Below are positions 24,430-37,100 of a stretch of DNA of 64,000 bases, one piece after another; position 1 is the stretch's first letter; each line of letters opens with the position of its first letter. The stretch covers positions 421,779-485,778 of the forward strand of contig NC_033639.1 of NCBI RefSeq assembly GCF_001540865.1, in the 5' to 3' direction. The DNA is from Ananas comosus. Its lineage: Eukaryota; Streptophyta; Magnoliopsida; Poales; Bromeliaceae. A program made the translations under genes and the position numbers. Below the pieces are notes generated by a model, which ran no database searches, was not told where the DNA came from, and saw only the letters and a list, made by a program, of their open reading frames with translations.

Positions 24430-25560
24430 TTTCTTTTGATGGATCATGTGCACAAAATTTTTGTGCATTAATTAAACTAATTAGTTTAAAAATGCAGTGC
24501 ATCTCAATTATTAGCTCCGCCAAAACATTAAATCACTGATTCACCATGAATTATTGACAATAGAAACATTGTTGAATTATTGATTTGTTGTGTTATTCAC
24601 AAAAATTGTGGAGAATTTGAGTCCTCTTTGCTGAAATTTTAATTTATTATAATTTTTAGGTTGAATTTTTGGAATCGTTACATTCAAATTCTCCCTGTAT
24701 AATTTAATTTATTAAATGTTGACACTCATTGCTGTAAAAATGATATAACATCTTAATTATTAGTGCATTATCAATCACAACACTGTTAATCACTTTACAT
24801 TAGCAATAAATTAATATTCAGACAAGTAAATTAATTTAATTATAATAATTTTAAAAATTCAACCCAATAATTATAATAAATTAAAAATTGAAAATAAAAG
24901 TGTTACTTGATTCATAGTTTGAGAACCAAAAAGTGCAATTTATCCTAGTATACAAAATGGTGAAAATAAAAAAATTATAGCATTTTTCAACTTTTTTTTC
25001 TTTCATAGTTGGCTTTGTAGTTAGCCAGGGTAAAGCCAATAACAATATTGTGGAAAAGTTATATTACAGTCAAATTTAAAATTATAATGAATCACATTTA
25101 AATTTGAATCAAACAATAAAAATAAATATTTACGGTCGTAAATCACTTTACTTAGCTCTTGTAATTTTAGTGAAACAAACAAGCTTTAAATAGAAATGTC
25201 AATAGTTGGATTTGAAGAGTGTCTTCATAAACCTGAACTCGAACTTAACAACCAAACTCGAAATTTATACCCGAACTTGACGTGCTTTGAAAATCCATAT
25301 CTAAATCCGAACATGACTGAAAACCAAAAACCTGAAGGTGAAAATTTGATCCTGAACCAATCATTTTTCTTTACCATATTTTAAAATATATTACACTGAA
25401 GTCTAAATATTTTTTAAAAAAATAAATTCAAATATAACATCAAACATTTTTAATTATATTACATATAAAATCTATTCTTGTTTGGGTCGGATTTGAGTCG
25501 AGTACAAATAAAATTCATATTCGAATTCAAATTCATAGAGTTTTTTTTTTTCCTTTTTTT
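24430..25560. other. AT-rich decayed intergenic sequence
   Basis: 24500-24910 is a degenerate element related to 33313-33690 (it has gaattattgacaat and ttgagaaccaaaaagtgcaa). 25190-25520 is related to the gggatgtcaatggg family at 8953. No gene is visible. Confidence 0.4.
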
Positions 25561-25570
25561 TTAATGGGGN

Positions 25571-25600
25571 GGTTTAGGGTTTAGGGTTTAGGGTTTAAAA
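25571..25600. repeat. Interstitial telomere-type repeat next to an N
   Basis: Four TTTAGGG units follow directly after the N at 25570, and then G-rich sequence (gcggggggggtggggggtg). The array is too short for a true chromosome end. Confidence 0.75.
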
Positions 25601-25704
25601 AATGAGTTAGGGCGCGGCGGGGGGGTGGGGGGTGTGGTGGTGTTGATCGAAACTATCTTACTTGCTATTGGAGGACCAAAATATATTTATTGATTTAAAA
25701 AAAA

Positions 25705-26650
25705 ATGAGTTAATTGCATACAGTTCTACGTAAATATAGCGAATAGCCAATGTATCCCTGCGTTTGGTTGGGGGTTAAGGGGTGGAATAACCTCTTAACC
25801 CTCAATTTATACCCAAACACCACTCTTTTGGGGTGGGGTTAGTAAACCCCACCCCAAACCGGGTTAGTGGGGTTTACTAACCCCACTCCCCCTCCCAACT
25901 TTAACCCCGCACGCATCCCGAGCCCTCACCTTTTTCTTCTTTATCAATCATTAACCCCACTCCCCCTCCCAACTTTAACCCCGCACGCATCCCGAGCTCT
26001 CACATTTTTCTTCTTTATCAATCATTATCTTCTTATCCCATCTACTCCAACCAAACACTTTTTTTCACTATCCTATACTAACTCCAACCTCCAACCAAAC
26101 ACAAAAAAAATTTTAACACCATTTTAACCCTGAACTTAACTCTATCCCTGGAATAGCTACTTTTTCTTAACCCCGAACCAAACGGGGGCGTAGAGTTTAA
26201 CTTTTAATATTTATCTTTACAAAAGTTCTAACATTTTCAAATGTACTCCCGATGTTAGGATCCGTTAGAAAAATATAATTAACCATTGGTAAAATATTTT
26301 ACCCTAATTAGTAAATGAGGTAAATTAATATTTTTACCATTTTTATATTATTTGTGATGATAAAAAGAAAGAAGATGACTGTTAGAGATTTTTGGGAGCA
26401 TATTTCTATAAATTCTAACAGTTTGGGCTTTTGGAGGGACATATATATGATGACAAAAATGTCATTTCACTTATCTTCGGGTAAAAAGTAAATAGTGCTA
26501 TAATAATAATAAATCAGAGAAACAAATATGAATATTATAAGAATATTGTTGAATTTTTACAGGAATAAATATAAAAAATTAAACTTTGTAGAAATATATT
26601 TGTTATTCAATATGTTTACAAAGAGCAGTATAAAATTAATCCAAAAATAA
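25705..26650. mobile_element. Foldback element interrupted by a second MITE
   Basis: Left arm 25705-25757 (gttaattgcatacagttcta) and right arm 26560-26645 (gtataaaattaatcc) belong to the foldback family seen at 52331. The inner element, about 25758-26192, has inverted ends cgtttggttgggggttaagg and cttaaccccgaaccaaacg. It contains a 64-bp direct duplication (ccccactccccctcccaact at about 25881 and 25957). Confidence 0.5.
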
Positions 26651-26966
26651 AAAAAATTCTTTAGATACTCCTATTTTACCTAGGATTTACTAATCAAATG
26701 GACTATAAAAGGACATGTTAATAATTTCAGAATAAATTTAAAAATTTAGAATAGTAATATAAATAAGTAAAAGTTTTGACTAAATTACAGAAAACTCTTC
26801 TTTATAAATATCTATTTTTTCACTTTTTCTAACTTTCAAAAATCTACATTTCACTCCCTCAACATTTCAAGTTATTCCATTTATTCTCCCTACGTCAGGG
26901 TTCCATCACTATCCTGTCCATTTCTTATAATCTATACAAAAAATACTATTCAAAATAATATAAATA

Positions 26967-27960
26967 CTAGTGTACGCACCCGCGCGATGCGGTGGATAAT
27001 TACTGCTAAAGTAAAAAAATTTTAAATAATAAAATATTAATATAACTAAATAAAATATTACTATGTCAAAAGGGTACAATATAGTCAATTATATAGCAAT
27101 CGATGCAACAGGAAAAAAAATTATTTTAAATAAATCCTAATTAGAGTATATAGAAATATACTAATATATACAATATAGATTATTCATTCATTTAGTCTGG
27201 AATGTGTAATGTAGTACGAACAATAATTGTGCAAGTAACATATAGCATTTCTATAACATATAGCATTTCAAAATGTCATCTATTCATACCAAATCGCTCA
27301 AATTGAACAAAAAAAATTCTAATTAACCTCAAAATATTACTAATTCTCGCCAAATCACTCAAATCTATATAAAAAAAATATTATATTTGAAAAAAAATAC
27401 TCACGGATGGGATCGGTGGCATGGAGATTGCAAAGGTGATATGTATAGAGGAGGATCGGCGCGAGAATATTCAAATAGAATTAATCTTGTAATGATTGAT
27501 ACTGAGAGTCTAAATTTAAAATCTAATTATTTTACATATTAGGTAAATATATTTTAAAATTTTATAAAAAAATTAACAAAATGAAAGAATGAAACAGTGA
27601 ATATGAATAATTGGTCTAGTAATCAATTATGATTATAATTATCCTTAATTGATGAAATGTTAATATACAAATAATTGATGAAATATTAATGAATCATATA
27701 CTATACGGCCAAGAACGTATAGTTAGGGAGGAAAGGAGAGGGAAGGGGGTGGGGGAGAGAGAGTTATTACAAAAAAAATAGAATTAATAGATGAAACGTT
27801 AATATAAAATTAATTGATGAAACATTAATGAATCATATAGAAGAGGAGTTAATAAATTATTATATTATATTATATATTATTATTATTATTATGAGGATGA
27901 AGTGTTTCTTGCCACGTGGCAATAAACATTGTGGTTTCATTTAGGTTAATAGATAATAGA
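26967..27960 (-). mobile_element. Nonautonomous Helitron candidate
   Basis: On the minus strand the 3' end is a small GC hairpin (ccgcatcgcgcgg), a 9-10 nt spacer and CTAG followed by host T (26966). The proposed 5' end is TCTATTATCT at 27960 preceded by host A, which fits Helitron insertion between A and T. The inside is AT-rich and noncoding and includes gccacgtggc. The 3' terminus is better supported than the 5' one. Confidence 0.5.
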
Positions 27961-28233
27961 TATTAAAAAAAATTTAATAAAAGAAGTAAGACTAATTTGG
28001 TCATTTTATTCTATCTATCTATTAACACCGTAACCTTCTAAAAATATTTCTAAAATTTTAAAAGGAAAAAATATAAATTTTGAAAATCAGAATAAAAAAA
28101 TTTTGAAAAAAAGTATTTACGAAAAAAATTTCTATAATACGGTGAATAAATATGTTTGGTTCGAATTCGGATTCCGATTCGGATTCGGATTCGGGTAAAG
28201 TTTCATTCGTACTCACCGTGCCCAAAACCCCAA
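27961..28233. other. ENR upstream region
   Basis: AT-rich sequence, then a degenerate (gattcg) hexamer run at 28158-28194 immediately before the telomere-type repeat. No clear TATA box is visible. Confidence 0.4.
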
Positions 28234-28276
28234 AAACCCTAACCCTAACCCTAACCCTTACCCTAACCCGAACCCG
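28234..28276 (+). promoter_or_regulatory. Telo-box run in ENR leader/promoter
   Basis: About six units of ACCCTAA/ACCCGAA lie 340 bp upstream of the ENR ATG. AAACCCTAA telo-boxes are a known plant promoter element near transcription starts of growth-related genes; here the run is long enough to count also as a short interstitial telomeric repeat. Confidence 0.6.
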
Positions 28277-28457
28277 AGCCGCATCGAAAGCTCCGCTCTC
28301 TCTCTCTCTTCCTCTCCCGCCTCGGTGTCATCGAACAACCAAAACCCTACTCTCTCTCTCTCTCCCCCTCCTCTTCCATAAAAGCTCGACGAAGACGACG
28401 ACACCGAGGAGGATCTCAACACGGCTCTCCTCTCCCGCTCCACTCCTGCTCCGCAAG

Positions 28458-28594
28458 GTAAAAAAACCTCACCTTTCTCCAAATTCCCGACGATTCTACT
28501 GCATTTCTGCAAAAATTTCGGCAAGATTTCTTCTGATCTCGGTCCAGAGATGCCTTTTTGCTTCTAAATCCGTCGCATTTCGTGTTTTCTTCAG
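28458..28594 (+). other. ENR 5' UTR intron
   Basis: Donor AAG|GTAAAAAAACC at 28458; acceptor TCTTCAG at 28594, 24 bp before the ATG at 28619. Leader introns near the start codon commonly raise expression in plants. Confidence 0.65.
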
Positions 28595-28618
28595 CTTTTG
28601 GTGATCGAAAGGAGGGAA

Positions 28619-31600
28619 ATGGGGGCGTCGGCGACCGCGGGGATGCAAATGGTAGCAGCGAGGCCGTGCGTCTTGTCGTCGCAGAGGATTCTCGCGTCTA
28701 GGGCTTCGGTTTTAGGGTTTGATCGGGGAATGTGCGGGGAACCTCGCTTCGGGAGCTCTCGCCATGTCTCCTCCGTTGGATCTCTTCGGATGAAGAGTGG
28801 TTTGGGGGCTCCTTTGAGGTGCAGTAGTAAGGTCGTTACGAGGGCGATGTCGGAGGCGAGCGAGAAGAGTGAGGGTTTTGGATTGCCCATCGATCTGAGA
28901 GGTAAATTTCAATTGAATTGAATAGGATTTAACTAAATTCTCTGCTAAAATTCCGATAATTTGGTAATTTAGTGACCATTCCTGGTAAAATTTGCATCTC
29001 TTGTTGCTTGATTGTAGGAAATTTAAAAACAATGGTTTGTTTTGCTTATTAACAAAAACAAGTAGATTATTCTTCTGATATGTGAAGTAGTATATATAAA
29101 TTTATGCTTTATAATTTTTTTTATTTATACCACCTTTATTTTCTCTGGTTGGGTATGGACCTGCTCCACTATGGATCATTCTCTTGGAGCAAAATCTTAG
29201 AGGTCCAAAAAGTAAAAAAATTTAAACCATTGAATATGATCTACAAAGCTACATGTGCCAAATGTTAAAAGTCATAATTTTTTTGGAACCTATTTCTCAT
29301 GTAACTTACAAAATGAACTTACAAGTCGGTGGCATTGATTTAAATTCCATGATAAGTTCTGTATATGGGCCTCTTTTTCGGGACTTTTTTATAAACTTCT
29401 TTTGTTTCCTGGCTATAGGTTAAGAAATCTAGTTCTACCTTGTGTCGAAGTAAATACCAAATAATCTTATTACGACTTGCCAGTTAGTTGGATTGCAGTG
29501 TTGCCATGGAAAACTTGTAGATGTCATGGCATTAAACAGCATATATTCTCTTTCTTTTTTGAATAATTGGTATCAGGTTCGCAACCGATTAATCATGTAC
29601 CGATGGAAGTAAAAAAAAAACATAAAGTAGGAGTGCTAATGAGAACAAGAAAAAAAACTGACATTCAGCCCAACTATGCTACTTGACTAAATTCAAACAA
29701 CAGCAGTTATATGGTGTGCTACTTGACTTCGGTACAGTAAGTAATGGTTTGTGGTGCATCATTTAGCTTGTAATCCTATTTTAGATGCTTGATTTTAGTA
29801 TGGAACTTGTTATTCATGTATAGTATGAAAGTTATTATTCACATGTGTTTGACAATAACTTGGTTAATCCTAATTCCTATCTTGTTATTCCTGATGCCTA
29901 GTGCTTTTCACACTGATCTTGGTAGAAGAATAACCTTAGCTGTCCTTTACTTAACTCTGTACTGATTTTTTTTTCCCCCTCACTTTTCATCACTCAGGTA
30001 AAAGGGCGTTCATTGCCGGGGTAGCCGATGATAATGGTTATGGTTGGGCAATTGCAAAAGCTCTTGCTTCTGCTGGTGCCGAAATTCTACTTGGTACATG
30101 GGTGCCTGTATGTGGACTATCTTTCCTTGTAAATTTCTTTGATAAATTGAATGGGAAAGGCAATGCGTAGATAATATTGATTTATATTTTTCCTTTCAGG
30201 CACTTAATATTTTCGAGACAAGCTTAAGACGAGGGAAGTTCGACGAGTCACGCAAGTGTGTAATATTGTTTTCTGCACGGTTCTTTGTCTTTTTCAAATT
30301 ATTAATACCTGCTTATGGTTTGGTATACTCATTCCTGTATACAGGTTACCTAATGGTTCTCTGATGGAGATAACCAAAGTGTACCCATTAGATGCAGTTT
30401 ATGATACTCCTGAGGATGTTCCTGAAGATGTAAGTCCAGCATAATTATGCATTACTTTTGATGGGCTTTGCCTTTACCTTATTTTGTAGATTTGAAGCGC
30501 GACATATTATCTTGTTCAGGTCAAAGCTAACAAGCGCTATGCTGGAGCCTCAAATTGGACAGTCAAGGTAGGCGGTCGTTTTATCGACATTCTCGAGAAC
30601 TGGAATCTGTTGATTTAGAGGGTGCTTTATTAACCATAAATATGTGAACCTTTTCACATTATTCGGCTGTGACATTTTGTGGGATAAATATTTCCTCCTT
30701 TTCCACAGGAAGTAGCCGAGTCTGTCAAGAATGATTTTGGAAGCATTGACATTCTTGTGCACTCTCTTGCCAACGGCCCAGAGGCAAGGCATTCTGCAAT
30801 TCTGGCTTTTTAGTTAGTTTATTAATTTAAATTTTCTTTTGAATTTTCTAATAATCGGATGAACAGGTGACCAAGCCTTTGTTGGAGACATCAAGAAGAG
30901 GATACCTTGCTGCAATATCAGCTTCAAGCTATTCATTTGTTTCTCTACTCCAGCATTTCCTTCCTATTATGAATCCAGGTATATTGCTCTATTACAGAAA
31001 TCAAAGCTTCATTTCTTTCTCCTGTTAGTGCTGAATAATTTCAATGTACTCAACTAAACCCTGAAAAAATTGCCTGTTTGAGGCCCCTCACCTCTAATTA
31101 GTAATCACAAAGTAGAATTTTGAACCTCTTATTATAGCCTTTAGTTGGTTCTCTGATACGAAATTTGCAGTTCAAAATTTTGCGCCGTGTGTGTATAATT
31201 GCAGGTGGTGCTACAGTATCTTTAACATACATAGCTTCTGAAAGGACAATTCCTGGGTAAACACTCTTACATGGTTGATGATTTTCAGAAATGTTTAATA
31301 ATATCTGATTATTTTTGCCTTTTTGATACTTAATTTTCTAAAACACTTTGCAGCTACGGTGGTGGCATGAGTTCGGCAAAAGCTGCTTTGGAGAGTGATA
31401 CTATGGTAAGCTCTTCTATAGACCGTCATGCTCTTCTTCTTTGATGTTGCTTAAAACGAGCTCTTCTAGTCATGGAGTGAATGACTAGAATAAACTTTGA
31501 ACTCCAAAAACAGAAGCTCTAAACTAAAGCTTCTACTTCTATCCAAAAGCATAAATGAAATCTGAATAAGACAGCCTTTTGAGCATCTTCAGACAACTTT

Positions 31601-32336
31601 ATTCAAACAGCACTTTTGCAGCCAGGCCATGCTGCGCTGGCCCTTATTTAATGACTCATCTTAATTCTGCTGTATTGATTGGATATGCAGGTGCTAGCTT
31701 TCGAAGCCGGAAGAAAAGGCAAAATCAGGGTTAACACAATTTCTGCAGGTATCTTTCTCCTATGAAATCCTGCTACTGCACTACAGAGTTTTGTCACACA
31801 ATCTTAAAGAAGAGCATGCAATCCTGTGTAGATAATAGAGTTATATCGGCAAAGAATACATGTCATAGATCTACTTTTACCTTCGTAGATTGCTTGAACT
31901 ACTACTGCCAGAACTATACATACTGTGTAGCATTGATCTCTTTATAGTAGCGTGAAAACTGTTTAATTGAACCTCCAAAAACATGTAACATCTCCCAGGC
32001 CCTCTGGGTAGCCGAGCTGCAAAAGCCATCGGATTCATCGAGAAGATGATAGACTACTCATATTCCAATGCACCCCTCCAGAAAGAACTACTCGCAGGTT
32101 CGATCTTGAGCGAATACACTTCACTGGATTCTCTTCTTCTTTTTCTTTCATGCATAATTCTTTCCCTAACTTCCTTTTGTGTTAAAATAATAATATGTTT
32201 TACAGATGAGGTTGGGAGCGTGGCGGCTTTCCTAGCGTCCCCGCTCGCATCGGCGGTTACCGGTTCGGTTGTTTATGTCGACAACGGCTTGAACACTATG
32301 GGACTTGCGGTCGATAGCCCGACCATCGCGGTGTAA
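28619..32336 (+). CDS. ENR: Enoyl-[acyl-carrier-protein] reductase (NADH), plastid (FabI type)
   Basis: Twelve coding exons: 28619-28901, 29998-30107, 30200-30255, 30345-30429, 30520-30567, 30709-30783, 30867-30978, 31205-31256, 31354-31405, 31691-31748, 31999-32097 and 32206-32336. Total 1161 nt, 386 residues. The enzyme does the last reduction of each fatty-acid elongation cycle in plastids. The first ~75 residues are Ser/Arg-rich, a typical transit peptide. The mature part begins near [30 protein letters not shown] (cofactor fold) and includes [17 protein letters not shown]. The catalytic Tyr and Lys are in the YGGGMSSAK segment of exon 9, and the C-terminus is [17 protein letters not shown]. 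Length matches Arabidopsis MOD1 (about 390). Intron 6 uses a GC donor; the others are GT-AG. No damage is seen. Confidence 0.97.
30784..30866 (+). other. GC-AG intron (ENR intron 6)
   Basis: Exon 6 ends GGC CCA GAG and the intron starts GCAAGG; the next exon begins GTG ACC AAG after GAACAG. No GT nearby would keep the conserved ANGPEVTKPL reading. AG|GCAAG is the usual context of natural GC donors. Confidence 0.85.
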
Positions 32337-32747
32337 CCATTTGTTGTAAAAAAAAGAAAAAACAAGGATGAGCACCTCAGCAGAAATGTTTTCATTCTTC
32401 TCTTCTTCTGTTTCCCCCCCCTGTTCGGCAGTGGCATTTGCATCCTCTAATAATGAGCTTGTGTTTCGCCTTTTCGTTTCAAGAACCCTAGGAAACAGGC
32501 CCTTCGGAGGCTATAGAGTGAGTGATCTGTTGTAGTTGGAGGTGGTTTCATTAATGCCATTGGGTTTTCTTGTTGTTGTCTACATGAACAACTTTATTCT
32601 GCTTTTATCATATGGGTGTTGATTGTGGGGCTCATCTTTGTAACGGAGAAATTTGCCTGTGCGCTTTTCGGTCTAACACATCGGATTACGAATCATTCTT
32701 TTGTTTAGTTGCAGCGTGCGAAGCTGCAAACCCCTCAAAATGTGAAC

Positions 32748-33085
32748 CAAGGATTTAAGTGCCTAGCGGCACAGGCCGTATTTATCGTATCGTATCGTGC
32801 CAATAAGTTATCGGTATGGTGCAGGTTTCGTGCCGATGACATCTCTCAAAACTTTATATTTTCTAAATTAGTAAGTAATTTGCTTAATAAAGTTTAAAAA
32901 ATTTGATAAAAAAACATAATAAATAATTAAAATATTATGTTTTTAAGGAAAATAAATATTTTATACTATTATATGTTGGCATACATGATTTTTTTTGTGA
33001 TCAGCACAGTTCGACATGCACCGTGTCGTACTATGTCAGTAAATTTTCGGCACGATTTTGTGTCACGGAACTTAAATTCTTGATG
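32748..33085. mobile_element. Foldback MITE downstream of ENR
   Basis: Left end caaggatttaagtgcctagc; right end cggaacttaaattcttgatg; both arms carry ggcac/gtgcc words (cagcggcac, gtgccgatg, ttttcggcacgat). A truncated relative lies at 62120-62200. 32337-32747 is the ENR 3' UTR and flank with nothing else visible. Confidence 0.6.
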
Positions 33086-33312
33086 TGAACTCTCATGAAG
33101 TTTTGCATTCTTTTCTCCAACCACTAAACAGATCTTTCAACTGCTGAAGCACCACTCTACTGCTATACACTCTGCATGCATGTATCTCAATGGCAAAAAA
33201 ATACGCTTTTGTTATTCGCTATTCATTGATTTGAGTTATTTAATAATTTTTATATTTCAATATTTGAATGCATTGACTTATTTTTACAATTTTCTTGTTT
33301 AACTATAATTTA

Positions 33313-33690
33313 ATTAAGGGTAAAATTTTTTTTTGGTTCTCAAACCATAAGGCCCGTGATATTTTGATCTTCGAATTTTTAGTTTGTTAAAAAGTTTTGG
33401 TTCAAAAACTTTTTTAATTGGTGCAATCAAATTTTACAGTTCAATTTAGTTGCCTAAATATTAATAAATATCATGTGAAAGTACAATAATTGATGATACG
33501 ACAATAATTAAAAAAGATTGAAAACAATTTTGTTAATATTTAGCCAAGCAAAGTAGTTTATGGAGCTTAATTATAATAATTTAAAAAGTTTAAATAAAAA
33601 ATTACAATAAATTAAAATTTGAAACATTGAATTGTCACGCACCTCATAGTTTGAGGACCAAAAGTGTAAATTTCCCCTTTAATTAAGGGA
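33313..33690. mobile_element. Foldback MITE with 'ggttctcaaacc' ends
   Basis: Left end taattaagggtaaaattttt...ggttctcaaacc and right end gtttgaggaccaaaagtgta...ttaattaaggg are inverted copies of about 50 bp. The arms also share taataaa and aaagtttt words. 33691-34118 holds the NSE4 3' flank without visible features. Confidence 0.65.
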
Positions 33691-34118
33691 CATGAAGTTT
33701 GTATAGAAGAATCATCAAACAGCTTAAATGAATTAAAAATTTGGGTACCGAAATTGAAATTTAAAAAGGGTTAAATAATTGAACAATAATGGACCAAAGT
33801 TTAAATAAAATTTTATACGTTTTTATCGCAAAATTTATGATACAGCATTTATCTAAAATGAAAAAAATAAAATAAAATGGTAGCACATCTTTTGGCTTGA
33901 CAAGATAACAGAGTTAGAACAAAATATAGCACTACATTTATATGCATTGACTTGTACTTTCACTACAAAAATTCTCCCAAATTTCGGATTAGCGGAGTAG
34001 ATAATATTCAAGCCAGTGAAATTGGTGTTAGAATATACACATGGTCAAGAAGGGCCAAATAACTTAAAATGATACACCAAAAATATATCAAACCACAAAC
34101 ATGAACCTAGTCGCAAGG

Positions 34119-37100
34119 CTAACCGTCGAAGAGGCGCCTACGCTTGCGATGGTCGCCGGAGTTGGCGTTCTGGGGCGAATCCTCGACCACCATCTCATCG
34201 TGCATGACTAGGCCCCGGTTGCGGGAGAGCTTCCTTATCGGTGTTCTCGGCCCGGCCCTCGCAGCTTCGCCTCCGCCTCCGCCGCCGCCGCCGCCGCCAT
34301 TTGCACCTCGAGGATTCCTGTGCGGCATCACTTCCTCACCAGCTACAACATTTTCCATCATCAGCTGCAGTAAAAACAGATTACGATTAAGTGCAAAACT
34401 AGAATTTGGCAAGCAAAACTCTTTTAGGTAATAATTCAGTGAAATAACTCGAGAGATCACGCGAAAATTTTATGGCCACTTAGTGAACCAAATTAAGTCA
34501 CTAATCTATAATTTGTTGCCATAAAAAATTTCAGTTTGTTATTTACAGTAACATTTCATCCATTTAATAACAATCTTTTGTTTATAATGTGCATCTGGAA
34601 GGGCTTATTCTTCTGCGAGGCAAAAAGAGAACTGTGAAACAATAATATATCTCGTTAGAGGTTTGAAATGTAACAGAAGTTACGGCGGATGCTGAATACG
34701 GCTCAAAATCAAGGTGAGTATGAACTTTAATAAAAAAAGACTAATGCGAAGGCAATTAAAACAATGACAATCATGAATAGAAATTCAAATGGCTCAAATG
34801 GCAACTTGAACATGAAACCATACAAGACATATTCCATGGGTGCTGAATAAGGACTTTTGAGTGACAATCAGGTCTTAAAATTAGTTGGGGTAGCTTCATA
34901 CTGATGCTAGAAATTATCATTAAGGATTCATCTATTTTGCTACTATTAAAAAAATGCAAAGAGGAAGAAACACCTTGAATGAATAAAGATGATGACGAAA
35001 GTAATTATATTTCAATACCTTCCAGTCCTTAAAATCAAATCTGAAGACAAAATGGCTGTAGGAGACTTCACCAGATGTCACTGAACTAGCAGCAGGAGCA
35101 TTCCTTGGAGCTAGGTAACAATGGATCAATAAAATCAGTTATGTTTATGAAGAATGAGCACAAAATCAAATAAACTGGAGAAATGAAAAAAAGAAGAAAG
35201 AAACAAACAAACAAACAAACTTACAAACTAAATGATGCCCGCTATCATGCACATCAATTTGAACCCTCCCATCTTTCACCAGGAATGATAGAGCAAAGAT
35301 GTTCTCTACTGTTTGTGCAAAGGATTTTCTGTTCAAAACCAGATTTTCGAGTCTCACACTTTTTTTTCGCCGCAGTATATCAAACATTACAGACATATTC
35401 TTATCAGTGTCACTTTTCACTTCCTCTGACTCACCAAGCTGTACGCCAAAAAAAACAGAGATGAAGAATGTTAGAACTCAGTGTTAATACACAGACGTCA
35501 AGCGTATGCATGACATGAAATCTATTACTCATTTAAATATAAATCCTAATAAAACCAAACAAAATCTAGACAATGCTATCTAGGAACCATAGACCAAGTA
35601 AAATGGCATACAAAGTCATCCTTCGGAAAAGCTGTAGACATATTTCAACATAACGAAATGGCAAAATCAACCAATTGAATGAACAAAATATGCTGATAGA
35701 ACGAGCCAATTTGTTGTTAATTACCTCCAGTAATAACAATAATAATAAAGAAAAGGAAAAAAACAAAAGCTTAGCATTTAGACTATAGTATTTCCAAAGA
35801 ACCAAATAATAGAAAACAAAGATTTAAGTTATAAGACTCCAAAATAAGTTGCACCTTTTGCAGTTCCAAATACAGTTTGCATAAAATTTAGTCATAAAAA
35901 CATAGTATCAAACAACATTTTACATCTAAAGAAACAAAATATTGGCAATTAAGACTAAACATAGCAATACACATTGTCAGCATAGGAATCCAATGGCATC
36001 AGATCAAAAAGAAAAATATTAACCTCTTCTGGTCGAGTGCTTTCATTTGGCCTCGTCCTACGGTTTCTATGAACTACAGCCACCTTACGCTGCTTCACCT
36101 CCATATTCATGGGACCAACCCTGGCAAGAATAACATAAATCAAACACAACATTCGCATTCAGCTGCTAAATAATTATCTAAAATAAAATTAGTATAGTTA
36201 ATAAAATTAAGATTTTTAAAAAGTCTGGTGCCCATTTCAAGAGGGATTATAGTTTAGGTAAAAGTTCTGTACGTTTCCACAATCAATGTTTAGTGAGGAA
36301 GATAAGATCAATTCTTACATGGTGGAGCACCCAGAGGCCTCCATGAAAACATGAGAGACACCAAGGCCAACATCTGCCCACTTGAACAGGTTTGGATTGT
36401 TCTCTACATCCGATCTACTGAAGTTCTTAAGCAATGCAGCCACAAAATCAGAAGGTGTGATTCCTTCACCCGATTGAGACCTAACTGATGTCACCAATGT
36501 GTTGGCGAGGTCCAATAGAGCCTCTGCATCTGCCACTTGTTCCCTGGGTTTCTGAACTGTAAGTTAATTGAACACAAGAAGATTAGTATTCCTGCTTTCC
36601 AGGATTAGAACAGCTGGAATTGAAACATGAGGGAAGCATGCTTTTCGGAAGAGCTGTTGGAAGAAGCACTACTAGGTTTACTATTTAGCTCCCCTAATTG
36701 CTTTTCATTGCAGCACAAACAGAAGCAGACGCATCAAAAAATTGAACTTTTTCCGCTTTCAGCTATCAGAAGCATATTATTGCTTTCCACCGCAACAAAA
36801 GCCTCATATTCTATGTTTCCAAAAGAAACAACTGTCGATTTTTGGTGCAAATGTGTTTGAGAAGCCAGAAATACAGTCACTTCATTTTCAGAAACAGTGC
36901 GGACCTACCAACAAATTTGAATTTCTTAACAGCACAAGGAGAATCGTATAGAATTTCAAAAAACAAATGTCATAAGCAGCGTAGATAACCATCTTCTACT
37001 AAATATTGCTGCAACAATAGTTGAAAGAAGCACGAATCCGATGCCTGGGAAACAACTTTTAGTCATCAATAAAGAAAATACCATTTTAAAAAACCTAAAC

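Noticed and set aside
25571..25600. Chromosome end
   Set aside because: Only four TTTAGGG units, followed by ordinary sequence and genes on both sides.
31762..31947. Small [20 protein letters not shown]... in ENR
   Set aside because: It lies wholly in intron 10 of ENR, between well-defined exons 10 and 11.
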